A stretch of 64,000 bases of DNA from Prostheceraeus crozeri (taxonomy: Eukaryota; Platyhelminthes; Polycladida; Euryleptidae), in the NCBI GenBank assembly GCA_907163375.1, contig CAJQUW010014752.1, forward strand, positions 53,477 to 117,476. The letters are read 5' to 3'. The translations under genes and the position numbers were made by a program. Below the pieces are notes generated by a model that was not told the origin of the DNA, made no database searches, and saw only the letters and a list, made by a program, of their open reading frames with translations. Of this stretch, positions 9,879 to 19,741 are shown in pieces (within the stretch, counting starts at the first letter, position 1; every line of letters starts with the position of its first letter).

Positions 9879-10145
9879 CTACAGCCTACCAATTCTGCTG
9901 AGAGAGTCAAAGACTCTCTCTTTGGTAGCACTGTCGACTTCCACACTAACTGACATGTGAGTATAGAGTGGAATGTAGCGCCATTCCGTTGGATTGGCAG
10001 CAGTTGCTGTCATCGGATTGCCAATCCGAGCAAGATTGTTGTGGACTCTGTCTTGCTCCTCTAGCCTGACAAACTCCTCAAATAAATTCCGCGGCCTTAA
10101 CTGCGGTCCGCGAGGAGAGCTAACTTGACTGTTCGGCGTCTGCAT
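9879..10145 (-). CDS. Small protein with its own TATA box
   Basis: 88 residues from the ATG at 10145. The N-terminus is Pro/Ser/Arg-rich (SSPRGPQLRPRN), followed by an amphipathic helix-like stretch (LFEEFVRLEEQDRVHNNL) and a tryptophan-containing region (TEWRYIPLY). GGTATATAAAC on the minus strand (10175-10187) lies about 30-40 bp upstream of the start. Module copy 2 follows the stop by 6 bp. No homology recognised to the neighbouring 83-residue protein, though gene size, TATA box and trailing module match. Confidence 0.45.
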   Translation of the reverse strand: MQTPNSQVSSPRGPQLRPRNLFEEFVRLEEQDRVHNNLARIGNPMTATAANPTEWRYIPLYTHMSVSVEVDSATKERVFDSLSRIGRL

Positions 10146-10174
10146 GATTGAAATGAAATGAAATGAGAGGCAGT

Positions 10175-10187
10175 GGTTTATATACCC
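10175..10187 (-). promoter_or_regulatory. TATA box of the gene at 9879-10145
   Basis: Minus-strand GGGTATATAAACC, 30-42 bp upstream of the ATG. Directly upstream of it (10205) lies module copy 3. Confidence 0.5.
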
Positions 10188-10204
10188 CTCTAACGCGACG
10201 CAAC

Positions 10205-10351
10205 GTTCAAGTTGACTGATAGCAGATTCAACTTAATGATAGTATGTCGCCAGTCCGAAGACTGGCCCAGGGCAAACCGCGTGGAGGTTCTATCATGTCT
10301 TGCCCCTAGGTGGCCCTTAAGAGAGCCGATGGTTCGTTCTCAGGGAGTGAC
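10205..10351. repeat. 144-bp module, copy 3 (diverged)
   Basis: 147 bp, the most diverged of the three copies; the minus-strand Kozak ATG has become CCTAGG. The CAGTC-CGAA-GACTG hairpin is kept and lengthened to seven pairs (GCCAGTC/GACTGGC) by an extra G, which hints that the paired structure rather than a reading frame is maintained. There is no adjacent minus-strand gene on its far side. Confidence 0.65.
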
Positions 10352-10380
10352 GTGATGGGGTGGTGAAGGCGGGCAAAGAT

Positions 10381-10443
10381 CTGCGAATGGAAAATGATAT
10401 GTATTAGAATAGGATATACTATTCTTATTTGCTTTTCACTTAC
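10381..10443 (-). other. Candidate 63-bp intron
   Basis: Minus-strand donor TTG|GTAAGTG at 10443 and acceptor CATTCGCAG|ATC ending at 10381. Size and signals match the two candidate introns in the polymerase leader (59 and 65 bp). No convincing coding exon flanks it, so it could belong to an untranslated leader or to a decayed gene. Confidence 0.3.
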
Positions 10444-10649
10444 CAAGTTAGTCATCCTAAAGTGTAGTCCTCCGCGCGATCCGAATCGAACAATTTTATG
10501 GAGATTGGGCCGCGCAAAGTTCGTAAGCTGGCGTGGAGGGCATTTTTTCGTGGGATAACCGATCTATAGCATAGGATGGATTCGTCTAAATTCTGGTTTA
10601 ATCGAGTACTTCGTTCGCCGGCCAAATGAATTGGTCCCGAAGTAAGGGT

Positions 10650-12715
10650 ATGTGGAATTCAAAACAGAACGATCCTTCATTCACACGTTCCCACGTCATC
10701 CCTCATGCCGTGCCTCCAACTTCTCACACGACACAGCCTACAAGACGCAACACGGCCCAACGACCGACGTAAAAACTACACGCGGGACGACGCACCGAAC
10801 GCGTTACGACACACGCACGAAAAACCCCCGGAACCGCAACGGGAAAAACCAACACGCATAAGCCATCCTACGGGACACAACCAACACGTAAGAAAATCGA
10901 AAAACCGAACAAGACCCGATGTGACAAACGCAGCACAAACAACAGGAGAAACAGAGCTACTCACATACACACAACGATACAAACACGAACCGGCAACGAT
11001 ACAACAGAATACTAGGTCAACGACACGGTGTTTATTTGGTTTGTTTTTTGGTTTTTTTTGGGGTTGTTATGTAGTGGGTTTTGTTGGGGTTGGAGTACAC
11101 ATGGGTCTTGGGGTGGTTGTGTTGGGGGGGGGGGGGGGGGGGAGGGGGGGGTTGGGGGGGGCGGATGAGAATTTGTGGGGGGGGGGGGGGGGATTTTTTT
11201 AACGCGACTCGCAACCGGCACATCCTCTATTCCGAAGTCCCGCCCTACCAATCGGCAAACACACGAAGCACGTCACCCACGACGCACCTACGAACACACG
11301 CCACCTTACCACCACAGCACATCCACGACTCCAACCATAAACAGCACGCTGCCCTTTGACGACCGTTAACCCAAACACGGAACACCGACCGCGGACACGC
11401 CCCAAAACGTGACACATAACGCCACTCAAAAAAGCGACTAACGTCGACTCTGAAAAAACGCTAAACGCGACAAAAGCCTCACGCACAAGGGGTCTACGTG
11501 CGCAGACGGCCAACGAACGACCGCGAAACGGCCCACGCTACCAAAACGTCGCCATTAGCGAAACAAAAGATCCACCCGCACACGCAACGTGCCACTCAAC
11601 CACCTGACCACGGCGAAATACGTCACCCAACCGCCCTAAAAAAAACGCAAAGCAAAACCTAAACCACACTACACAAACACCCACCCAACGACAACGACAC
11701 CTACTCAAGAAACCAACCAAGAAAACACGCGACAATCGAACGGCAAACACACACGACCACGACGCACGCGAACTCTTCACGCACGGTAAGGCAACGATCA
11801 ATACGACCGCAATCACGCACACACGCCCACCGGATACGCGGCAAATCCGCATAGACGCAAGCCAACACGACGCATCAAACGACAAGCCAAACGGGCGCAC
11901 CCTGCTAACGTACCAACGCGGATCAGACGCTAACCACGCCCGACGCCAACGCACCGACACGACACGACCGGAGCCACCCGCACCGCCGCCCAACACCAAA
12001 ACCGAAAAAAAAATGGCTCTCACACGACCCGCGCCCGAACGAGCAGTACCAACAATACGACGAAGAGGCCGATCCCCACGCCATTACAACCCCACAAAAA
12101 CCAGACTAACATCAACGCCGTATGAACAACACGCCTAACCACACGAACTACAACGGCCTGGAACCAAACACGCACGAAACCACGCCCACGCAACAAACCG
12201 TACGACACGACACCGCTGCCCACCAACGCGAAACGCACCACGAATCAACACGACTTGTCACACGGCTAACTGCCAACGGCAACTTAAAGGAAAACTCACA
12301 CACGAAACCCGAAAAACGAACGAATCAACTGAACCGCGACCGCCACCTAAAGTCCAGTCAACGGAACGACACGCGACATCAAACCACCAACATCAACACG
12401 AATAATCCAATCACGGCCCGCAGCCGCCCACAAAAAACGCGACTACGACCACACGAACGACACACCCCGATAACACCACGACCACGAAAGACGATCGACC
12501 GTCTAACACACAACGCAGCACACGCAACGCCTAAAAAACACGACACAACGGATCGACCAGAGACGGCCATACCAACGGGACATCCGGCAAATTGACCGAC
12601 TCCCAACCACCCGCGAGAACGACCACCGACCGCCACAACTACACCCAAGACTAACGACCCGGAACACGCGACAACGTCACGTATTATACGCTCGACGATG
12701 TAATGACACACTCAA
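10650..12715. other. Two-kilobase tract with extreme A+C strand bias
   Basis: On the plus strand A and C dominate while T and G are scarce. Words such as ACACG, CACGAC, AACGAC and CGACAC recur without a fixed period. The bias flips abruptly to G+T between about 11028 and 11200 and then returns. Several long frames are open here only because TAA, TAG and TGA are rare on a T-poor strand (plus) or because the complement is rich in Gly, Val, Arg and Cys codons (minus). None has a promoter, start context or family signature, so I call no gene. CpG is frequent, unlike the flanking host DNA. Confidence 0.7.
11028..11202. repeat. Inverted G/T-rich block with long poly-G runs
   Basis: Within the A+C-biased tract this block is G+T rich: TTTGGTTTG..., then runs of about 18, 7, 7 and 15 consecutive G broken by single other bases. 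Its complement looks like the surrounding A/C-rich DNA, so the simplest reading is a local inversion. Poly-G runs this long are also hard to sequence, and their exact lengths should not be trusted. Confidence 0.65.
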
Positions 12716-12721
12716 CACGCA

Positions 12722-13666
12722 TTACGCCTGCCTCTCATCACCCCGCCGAGCCACAGTCCTCTCCAACTCAACATTCCTCGCTCTCAACACACTCATCTCC
12801 TTCATCATCTCCTCAAACTTCGCCTCTGCATCTCTCATTCTTCTCTCCGCAGCACTCGCCCTCTTCTCACACGCATCATTCTTCTCTTCCAACTCTCGCG
12901 TCTTATTCTTCAAATCAGTCACACAACGCCTCATTCTAATGTTTTCATCCGCCACCTCCTTCGACTTCAAATCCTTCTTTTTCAACTCATCCAACTCCTT
13001 CACAACTTCATCCTTCACTTTCTTCAAACTCTCAAACTTATTCACTAACAACTCATGCGCCATCTGCTGCGAAACATGCCTCTTCTCTTCATCCTTCAAC
13101 CACCTCGCCGACTGCACACGAATCCCACCACTCTTCACTTTTGGGGAAGATGAGCTCTTCGGGGGGTCGGTGATGACGATGTTGGACACCTCCGATGACG
13201 AAGAGCTCAACTTCCTCACACGCTTCCTCACACGCTCCCTATCTAAATCCACATCATCCTCATCATCACTCTCAAGCACTCTCTTCCGCTGCTCAATCTC
13301 ACCCTCCAACGACGCAACCGCTCTCGCCAACTCATCATTCTCAACAACATTCTCAACAACATTCTCAACAACATTCTCAACAACATTCGCAACATTCGCC
13401 AACATTCGCTCCCTCTCTTCCACAATCAACTGCGTAAATCTCAAATCAGTCACTAAACCACCACTACAGTCAGCATGCACTCTGTAAAACCGCACCTCAT
13501 CCTCATCACCCTTCAGCACTCTACACTTTACGCAAGCAACCCTATTCAAGACAATCATGTGGCCGGTGCCCGCCTTCTTCACATGAGCTTTGGCGTCCGC
13601 ACTGCGATTAACTCGCCCACAAGAGCACATTTTGATGTGATATTTGCGATTTTTGTCATTGGCCAT
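12722..13666 (-). CDS. Coiled-coil protein with an N-terminal cysteine cluster
   Basis: 314 residues. The N-terminus has C-x-C at about 14-16 and CVKC near 45-48 with a histidine between, a possible zinc-binding unit. A four-residue repeat VVEN occurs four times (about residues 93-109), encoded by a 12-bp tandem repeat near 13340-13390. An acidic run (ESDDEDDVDLD), a basic nuclear-localisation-like patch (RERVRKRVRK) and a Ser-rich linker (SSSSSEVS) follow. From about residue 195 to the end a Lys/Glu/Leu-rich heptad pattern predicts a long coiled coil. Codon use is normal and unlike the neighbouring A+C-biased tract, which argues for a real gene. A TTATAC TATA-like box and a TTATCTTACAG acceptor-like site lie upstream. 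Family not recognised. Confidence 0.55.
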   Translation of the reverse strand: MANDKNRKYHIKMCSCGRVNRSADAKAHVKKAGTGHMIVLNRVACVKCRVLKGDEDEVRFYRVHADCSGGLVTDLRFTQLIVEERERMLANVANVVENVVENVVENVVENDELARAVASLEGEIEQRKRVLESDDEDDVDLDRERVRKRVRKLSSSSSEVSNIVITDPPKSSSSPKVKSGGIRVQSARWLKDEEKRHVSQQMAHELLVNKFESLKKVKDEVVKELDELKKKDLKSKEVADENIRMRRCVTDLKNKTRELEEKNDACEKRASAAERRMRDAEAKFEEMMKEMSVLRARNVELERTVARRGDERQA

Positions 13667-14504
13667 GATAGATTTTATTGTGAACTGTAAGATAATGAAA
13701 TTTGTATAAGTTTGGAATCATGTAGTACAGTCATATTCCTAAAGAGTGTAGTGAGTGGCACTCGATCCCGTCGACAGCCCGAAGGCCTTGTACCGATCAC
13801 TAGGGAAGTGAGAGATCTTCCCCGATACCCGCTCTTTACAGCTGAAGACATCATTGTCACTGCCCCGAAGTGGTAACAGGAACGCCGAGTCAAAGGTAGT
13901 GATCAGTAGCTGGGATCTAACCCCTCAAAGCTGCCTTAGACTTAGTTAAATTTCAAATCTGATAGCATATTTGAACTCAGGATACTTGAAAACCTTAGTC
14001 TATATGTTAAAACTTTGAAAAAAGTGAAAATTAAGAATTTTTAAAAAATTCCGCATTTTACTACTCATACTACTTTTAAAAAATTTTATCAGTAGTAAAG
14101 ACACTATCAAACTCTATCATACAAACTTTGAAGTAGCAAGATAGCTTGCCTACTTCAAAAGATAGAGTCCTTTGCACCCGATATCGGGAGCTCAGAGCGA
14201 CGACCGTCCCTTACCTCGTCTTTCGATGAAGTGATCAGACTTACGTTGTCGGGGGTTTATATATGCTCGGAAGAAAACTTAAAATGGCTCTATCTCCGAA
14301 AGTATTCATCGTAGCGACATGCGGTTTGTTGCAAACGATTTGTCTCATCATTCTTTACAATATGACACCTGAACCATTCTCATATGACCACGGGAAGTTG
14401 GTCCGCCAGCACATGTCCATGTAACATGCCACAAGTGAAAAAATTCCTAAGTGTGAGAGCTCCAGTGTGGTGAAAATTTTGAAAAATTTAAAACTTCCGA
14501 ATTT
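13667..14504. other. Gene-free spacer with a stem-loop
   Basis: Moderate-AT DNA with no supported gene. It holds a two-part stem-loop at 14111-14168: outer arms ACTCTATC/GATAGAGT, and inner arms TTTGAAGTAG-CAAG and CTTG-CCTACTTCAAA around an ATAG loop. Upstream of the coiled-coil gene the DNA could hold its promoter. Confidence 0.4.
14111..14168. repeat. Stem-loop
   Basis: Two nested perfect or near-perfect arms (8 bp outer, about 14 bp inner with one bulge) around a four-base loop. No downstream T-run, so it is not a bacterial-type terminator. Role unknown. Confidence 0.5.
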
Positions 14505-14608
14505 CAACCTGGGACCTTAACCAAAACATTTTTCATCAAATTTCACTGACCTCCCCCCCTCGTTCAGAGAAATTTGATGAAAAATGTTTTGGTTAAGGTC
14601 CCAGGTCG
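14505..14608. repeat. 40-bp inverted repeat at the left edge of the satellite
   Basis: Arms 14505-14544 and 14569-14608 are complementary over 40 bp with one mismatch near the outer end, around a 24-base loop containing a C-run. The right arm is the beginning of the first satellite unit, so the array starts with a piece of itself in reverse, forming a potential long hairpin. Confidence 0.85.
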
Positions 14609-16608
14609 AAATTCCACACTTTGGAAAATTTTCAAAATTTTACCCATACAAAGTCACTCTGACACTTAGGATTTTTTCAGGTGAGCGAGCTCCGACCTAA
14701 AATCTTGTAACCGCTCTAACTTTTGAACGAAGACAGATAGGAACAAGCCGATTCTTTCACTGAATTTGTCTCACTCTTAGCTTTCAAACGAGCTATTGCA
14801 CGACAAAATCCGTCCACTAGAAGCCAAGATAGAAGCTAGCTGTCCAGGGGGGGGAGGTCAGTGAAATTTGATGAAAAATGTTTTGGTGGCGGTCCCAGGT
14901 CGAAATTCCACACTTTGGAAAATTTTCAAAATTTTACCCATACAAAGTCACTCTGACACTTAGGATTTTTTCAGGTGAGCGAGCTCCGACCTAAAATCTT
15001 GTAACCGCTCTAACTTTTGAACGAAGACAGATAGGAACAAGCCGATTCTTTCACTGAATTTGTCTCACTCTTAGCTTTCAAACGAGCTATTGCACGACAA
15101 AATCCGTCCACTAGAAGCCAAGATAGAAGCTAGCTGTCCAGGGGGGGGGAGGTCAGTGAAATTTGATGAAAAATGTTTTGGTGGCGGACCCAGGTCGAAA
15201 TTCCACACTTTGGAAAATTTTCAAAATTTTACCCATACAAAGCCACTCTGACACTTAGGATTTTTTCAGGTGAGCGAGCTCCGACCTAAAATCTTGTAAC
15301 CGCTCTAACTTGTGAACGGCTGGTCCGATTGACTCGCAACAAAAAATGTTGTCGAGCAGTTTTTTCTCCTCTTTCAAACGAGTAGCTGTAAGACAAAATC
15401 CGTCCACTAGAACCAAAGTTAGAAGATTGCTGTCGGGGGGGGGGGTCGGTGAAATTTGATGAAAAATGTTTTGGTGGCGGACCCAGGTCGAAATTCCACA
15501 CTTTGGAAAATTTTCAAAATTTTACCCATACAAAGCCACTCTGACACTTAGGATTTTTTCAGGTGAGCGAGGTCCGACCTAAAATCTTGTAACCGCTCTA
15601 ACTTTTGAACGAAGACAGATAGGAACAAGCCGATTCTTTCACTGAATTTGTCTCACTCTTAGCTTTCAAACGAGCTATTGCACGACAAAATCCGTCCACT
15701 AGAAGCCAAGATAGAAGCTAGCTGTCCAGGGGGGGGGAGGTCAGTGAAATTTGATGAAAAATGTTTTGGTGGCGGACCCAGGTCGAAATTCCACACTTTG
15801 GAAAATTTTCAAAATTTTACCCATACAAAGCCACTCTGACACTTAGGATTTTTTCAGGTGAGCGAGCTCCGACCTAAAATCTTGTAACCGCTCTAACTTG
15901 TGAACGGCTGGTCCGATTGACTCGCAACAAAAAATGTTGTCGAGCAGTTTTTTCTCCTCTTTCAAACGAGTAGCTGTAAGACAAAATCCGTCCACTAGAA
16001 CCAAAGTTAGAAGATTGCTGTCGGGGGGGGGGGTCGGTGAAATTTGATGAAAAATGTTTTGGTGGCGGACCCAGGTCGAAATTCCACACTTTGGAAAATT
16101 TTCAAAATTTTACCCATACAAAGCCACTCTGACACTTAGGATTTTTTCAGGTGAGCGAGGTCCGACCTAAAATCTTGTAACCGCTCTAACTTGTGAACGG
16201 CTGGTCCGATTGACTCGCAACAAAAAATGTTGTCGAGCAGTTTTTTCTCCTCTTTCAAACGAGTAGCTGTAAGACAAAATCCGTCCACTAGAACCAAAGT
16301 TAGAAGATTGTTGCCGGGGGGGGGTCAGTGAAATTTGATGAAAAATGTTTTGGTGACGGTCCCAGGTCGAAATTCCACACTTTGGAAAATTTTCAAAATT
16401 TTACCCATACAAAGTCACTCTGACACTTAGGATTTTTCAGGTGAGCGAGCTCCGACCTAAAATCTTGTAACCGCTCTAACTTTTGAACGAAGACAGATAC
16501 GAACAAGCCGATTCTTTCACTGAATTTGTCTCACTCTTAGCTTTCAAACAAGCTATCGCACGACAAAATCCGTCCACTGGAAGCAAGCCGTCCAGGGGGG
16601 GGGAGTCA
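14569..16608. repeat. Tandem satellite, seven units of about 293 bp in A-A-B-A-B-B-A order
   Basis: Unit starts (GAAATTTGATGAAAAATG): 14569, 14864, 15158, 15451, 15746, 16039 and 16330. Units are 291-295 bp and share a conserved left half. The right half exists in two versions: type A (ACTTTTGAACGAAGACAG...) and type B (ACTTGTGAACGGCTGGTC...). The order A-A-B-A-B-B-A shows block-wise duplication of A-B pairs. Every unit ends in a run of about 7-11 G. Two identical 71-residue minus-strand frames inside it follow from the repetition and are not genes. Confidence 0.92.
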
Positions 16609-16612
16609 GCCG

Positions 16613-16890
16613 AAAATTTTTTCTCTCGATTTCGCTGGAAACATCCTTCCTAACCCAAAATTTCACGTAGATTCCGAATCTGGCCTCCGTTTTCTCATCC
16701 GATGCTTCGTTTGGGCGCTACACACCAAAACGTCCCAAATTCTAACTCTGTCGTTTTTCGAAAAATGTTGAAAATTTTTTCTCACCGATTGCCTTGAAAC
16801 TCACCCTACCGATGCAGAATTTCACGCTGAATCCGAATCTGACCTCCGTTTTCTCATCCGATGCTTCGTTTGGACGCTACACACCAAAAA
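16613..16890. repeat. Two 158-bp tandem units following the satellite
   Basis: Units begin with AAAATTTTTTCTC at 16613 and 16771 and share TCCGTTTTCTCATCCGATGC and a GCTACACACCAAAA end. They are distinct from the 293-bp family but lie immediately next to it. Confidence 0.7.
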
Positions 16891-17170
16891 CATCACACAC
16901 TATAGCCTCAAGACTAATTCTGGCGGTCGCCCACGTCAACCTAGACGGTCGCCCACGTCAACCAGGCGGTCGGACCAACTCACCCGAGTCTCACACTCTG
17001 TCGTTGCAGAGGGGGGGGGGACGTCAGCGAACATGTTGTGAACGTGGACCCACCCGGCCGGCACACCACGACAGACCACAACCTCTGTCGTTCCAGAGGG
17101 GGGGGACTCAGACACGAAGCACCACGGCGGCCGACCACGACACTCTGCCGTGCCAGAGGGGGGGGGGACG
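16891..17170. repeat. Hairpin plus G-tract motifs (three) and a 22-bp repeat
   Basis: CTCTGTCGTTGCAGAG (16996-17011), CTCTGTCGTTCCAGAG (17083-17098) and CTCTGCCGTGCCAGAG (17143-17158) each form a 5-bp hairpin and each runs straight into about 8-10 G. Just upstream GGCGGTCGCCCACGTCAACC is repeated with a 22-bp period (about 16923-16975). Spacing of the hairpins is 87 and 60 bp. Confidence 0.75.
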
Positions 17171-17316
17171 CAGCGATGGCCGCCATCTTGCGCGGTCCAG
17201 AAGTGGAGTTTTGCTTACTACTAGCGGTATTTCACGTGAAGAATAAATGATATCAATTCGGTTTGATCCAAAGCCCTATATGGATGTCTTCACATCTGCT
17301 AAATTAACTTATCAAT

Positions 17317-18230
17317 ATGGAGCGCCAGCGAATACCTTCTGATGTTAAACGCAGAATCATTATGGCTCACGAAGCCGGAGATGATTATATTGAAGCCGCT
17401 CGAGTTCTCGGTGTAAAACGGGGTACTGCGTATTCAATAGTACATCGTTGTATACTTGAAGGAGTCATTGAGCGTCCCAGAGGAGGAAGACGACACCAAA
17501 AGATGGACGAAGATATGGCAAATACTGTGGTAGAGATTGTTGAATCCCAACCAGAATTCACGTTAGCCCAAATCAAAGCTGATCTACAAGCGCGGATGCC
17601 GGACAAGCCATCTGTCTCAATTCAAACTATCAGCACATGTCTGAGAAATCGTCTTATCTTCTTAAAGAAAATGGACTGTTCAAGTCAACCGCAATAGCCA
17701 TGACGTCAAAGTGGAAAGGGCCGAGTATGCGAACTGGTATCTGCACACGATCAACGCAAACCATCCGCCAACATTTATTTTTGTGGACGAATCCGGCTTT
17801 AATTTGTGGATCAGTCGCACACGAGGTCGTGCCAGACGGGGAGAGCGAGTTGTCAGGATTGTTCATGGACAGCGCGGGCGGAATTTTACTCTCATCTTGG
17901 CGGTCTCTAATGAAGGTGTCGTCCATCATGAATTCTACGAAGGCGGAACCTCTCTGTGAGAGATTTAACTCCTGGCTGGAAGAAGCGTCCGTTGCGGCTG
18001 GGGCTGGACCTCGTGTACTCGTCATGGATAATGCTCCGTGCCACAATAGAGCCCGTGAAGTCAGTTTGCGAGAGGGACACTCTATTAGGTACTTACCGCC
18101 CTACTCTCCATTTCTCAATATCGCAGAGAACGCGTTTTCCATGTGGAAAGCGGCTTTCAAGAGAGAAGTAGCTGAACGATTCGTGAGCAGTTACACAACT
18201 ACATTGGACAACAGCGGAATTTGACCTTAC
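17317..18230 (+). pseudogene. Decayed IS630/Tc1-mariner-type transposase, copy 1
   Basis: A plain DNA-transposon transposase. The N-terminal frame (17317-17697) has a paired helix-turn-helix (RRIIMAHEAGDDYIEAARVLGV, then a second HTH with TLAQIKADL). The DDE domain is spread over two other frames: FVDESGFNLW (first Asp) in the frame 17711-17959, and VMDNAPCHN (second Asp) with PPYSPFLNIAENAFSMWK (Glu) in the frame 17637-18224. Asp-to-Glu spacing is 32 residues. At least two frameshifts separate the parts, so it is dead. A CTATATGG TATA-like sequence lies upstream of the start. No convincing terminal inverted repeats were found. It is related to the copy at 18708, in the same orientation. Confidence 0.8.
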
Positions 18231-18707
18231 TGCAACTCGCCTCCCAAAACATGAGTGCCATCACTGCAAATAAGATGGGAAGGTCTTCCAGACGTATGGG
18301 CAGATTGATGCCTTGACTAATTAATCGCGAGGATGTCTTTCAAAACCATCAATGAATATTACGGTACTTGTTTTGTTTCAAAACTTTTTCGTATTGACTT
18401 ACCTTTTCGTAAGAAAGTTTTTAATGACTTAGTACGTATTACCTTTATGAATTAAAAAAATTAAAAAAAAGCCGTTTATGATTTCAGGTTGCCGATCTGA
18501 TAGTCGCATTGTCGAACTGGAAAACCTGTATTGCCGCGTCAAGTGAAAATGACGTTTCAACAGCACAATGTTTAAATGTAGATATCTATGCGACCTACAG
18601 TTGTTAAGGGTTTCCTGTCCAGAACACTAATATTTAGGAGTCAATGTGATAGACCCAGGCGATATAAAAAGTGAAATCAACTGTCATCTAGTCGTTACAA
18701 CAGCATA

Positions 18708-19741
18708 ATGACGGCCACCAGACAAAGAATCAGTGAAGCGGACAGGGAGTGTCTGATTAGGGCACATGAGGAAGGCGGTGACTATGTCGAGCTGGCAAGG
18801 CAACTGAACATTAATGTGAATTCGGCTTATTCAGTCATACGCAGATCAATGGAACCACCATCGCAAAACACATGGGGTGGACGAAGACTATGGTGAAGGT
18901 GGATGATGAAATGAGAAATGTACTACGAGATATCGTTGAAGAACATTTAGCCTACACAGTGAATCAAATTAATCAAGAATTACGCCTGCGACTGCCGAAT
19001 AAACCTCATATTCAAAGAACAACTGTGAACTCCGCCCTTCTCGGTCAGCTCCTGTTTATGAAGAAACTAGAAACAGCTCCCGCCGAAAGGAACAGCGAGA
19101 CAACAAAGACGTTGCGCCGAGATTTTGCGAGTTGGCTGTTAAATGATGGAGTACAACGGTAGGAACTGGTGTGCATCGATGAGGCGGGTATCAATCTTTA
19201 CTGCGCTTGCACCCGCGGTCGCGCTCTTGTCGGGCAACGGGCCGTTCGTTAACGGCCGACGTGGCAGAAACCTTACAATCTGCTTCTGTTTCCAACAGGC
19301 GAGGACTCCTACATCATGAGCTCATTGAAGGAGGTATGAATCGCGAGACATTTGTACAGTTTCTACAGACCACCTCCTCATTAAGTTTTGAAGACGCTGG
19401 ATTCATCTTCGACAACGCATCGGCGCACAGACTAGGAGAAGTCCGCAGGAGAATTTCTAAGTGATGCACAAATGGTTCGCATGCTTCCTCCTTATTCACC
19501 AATGCTCAATATAGTAGAAAATGCAATTAGCACATATAAAGCTGCTATGAAGAGATCTCTGGAAGAAGCCCGGCCAAATCTTCTAACAATGGAGCATGAA
19601 GAAAGAATGGGTATCCTGGCTACTCTCGCGGAGAGTCACACAAGTGTGATTGAGCAACCAATGGCAGAGGCTTGGTTCCACAGAATACAGAGCTACATTC
19701 CCCAGTGTCTTCAAGTGAGTGACATTTTCATGCAGATGTAG
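18708..19741 (+). pseudogene. Decayed IS630/Tc1-mariner-type transposase, copy 2
   Basis: Same family as the copy at 17317: similar HTH (ISEADRECLIRAHEEGGDYVEL), the shared GGRR linker, a second HTH (YTVNQINQEL), HHELIEGGMN, IFDNASAH (second Asp) and LPPYSPMLNIVENAISTYK (Glu region). These are spread over at least four frames (18708-18896, 18872-19162, 19207-19464, 19472-19741), so there are several frameshifts and the first-Asp region is poorly kept. GATATAAAAAG, a TATA box, sits about 40 bp upstream of the ATG at 18708. It is more diverged than copy 1, so the two are not a recent tandem duplication. Confidence 0.75.

Noticed and set aside
9673-9960. 95-residue plus-strand frame through module copy 2
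   Set aside because: Open mainly because the module is stop-poor in several frames. The TATA-linked minus-strand genes explain the region better.
11100-11202. Telomere-like reading of the G-rich block
   Set aside because: G-runs are irregular and lack a TTAGGG or other fixed telomeric unit.
10652-12711. Many long open frames on both strands (for example 11538-12023 minus, 12122-12595 plus)
   Set aside because: They arise because the strand is T-poor or its complement is Gly/Val/Arg/Cys-rich. No start context, TATA box, domain or conservation signal supports them.
12703-13487. Ser/Thr/Phe-rich plus-strand frames opposite the coiled-coil gene
   Set aside because: Shadow frames of a Lys/Glu-rich gene on the other strand.
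14111-14168. CRISPR-like or terminator reading of the stem-loop
   Set aside because: Single structure with no repeat-spacer array and no T-run; the genome is eukaryotic.
15286-16089. Two identical 71-residue minus-strand frames
   Set aside because: They are the same frame in two type-B satellite units, a consequence of repetition rather than genes.
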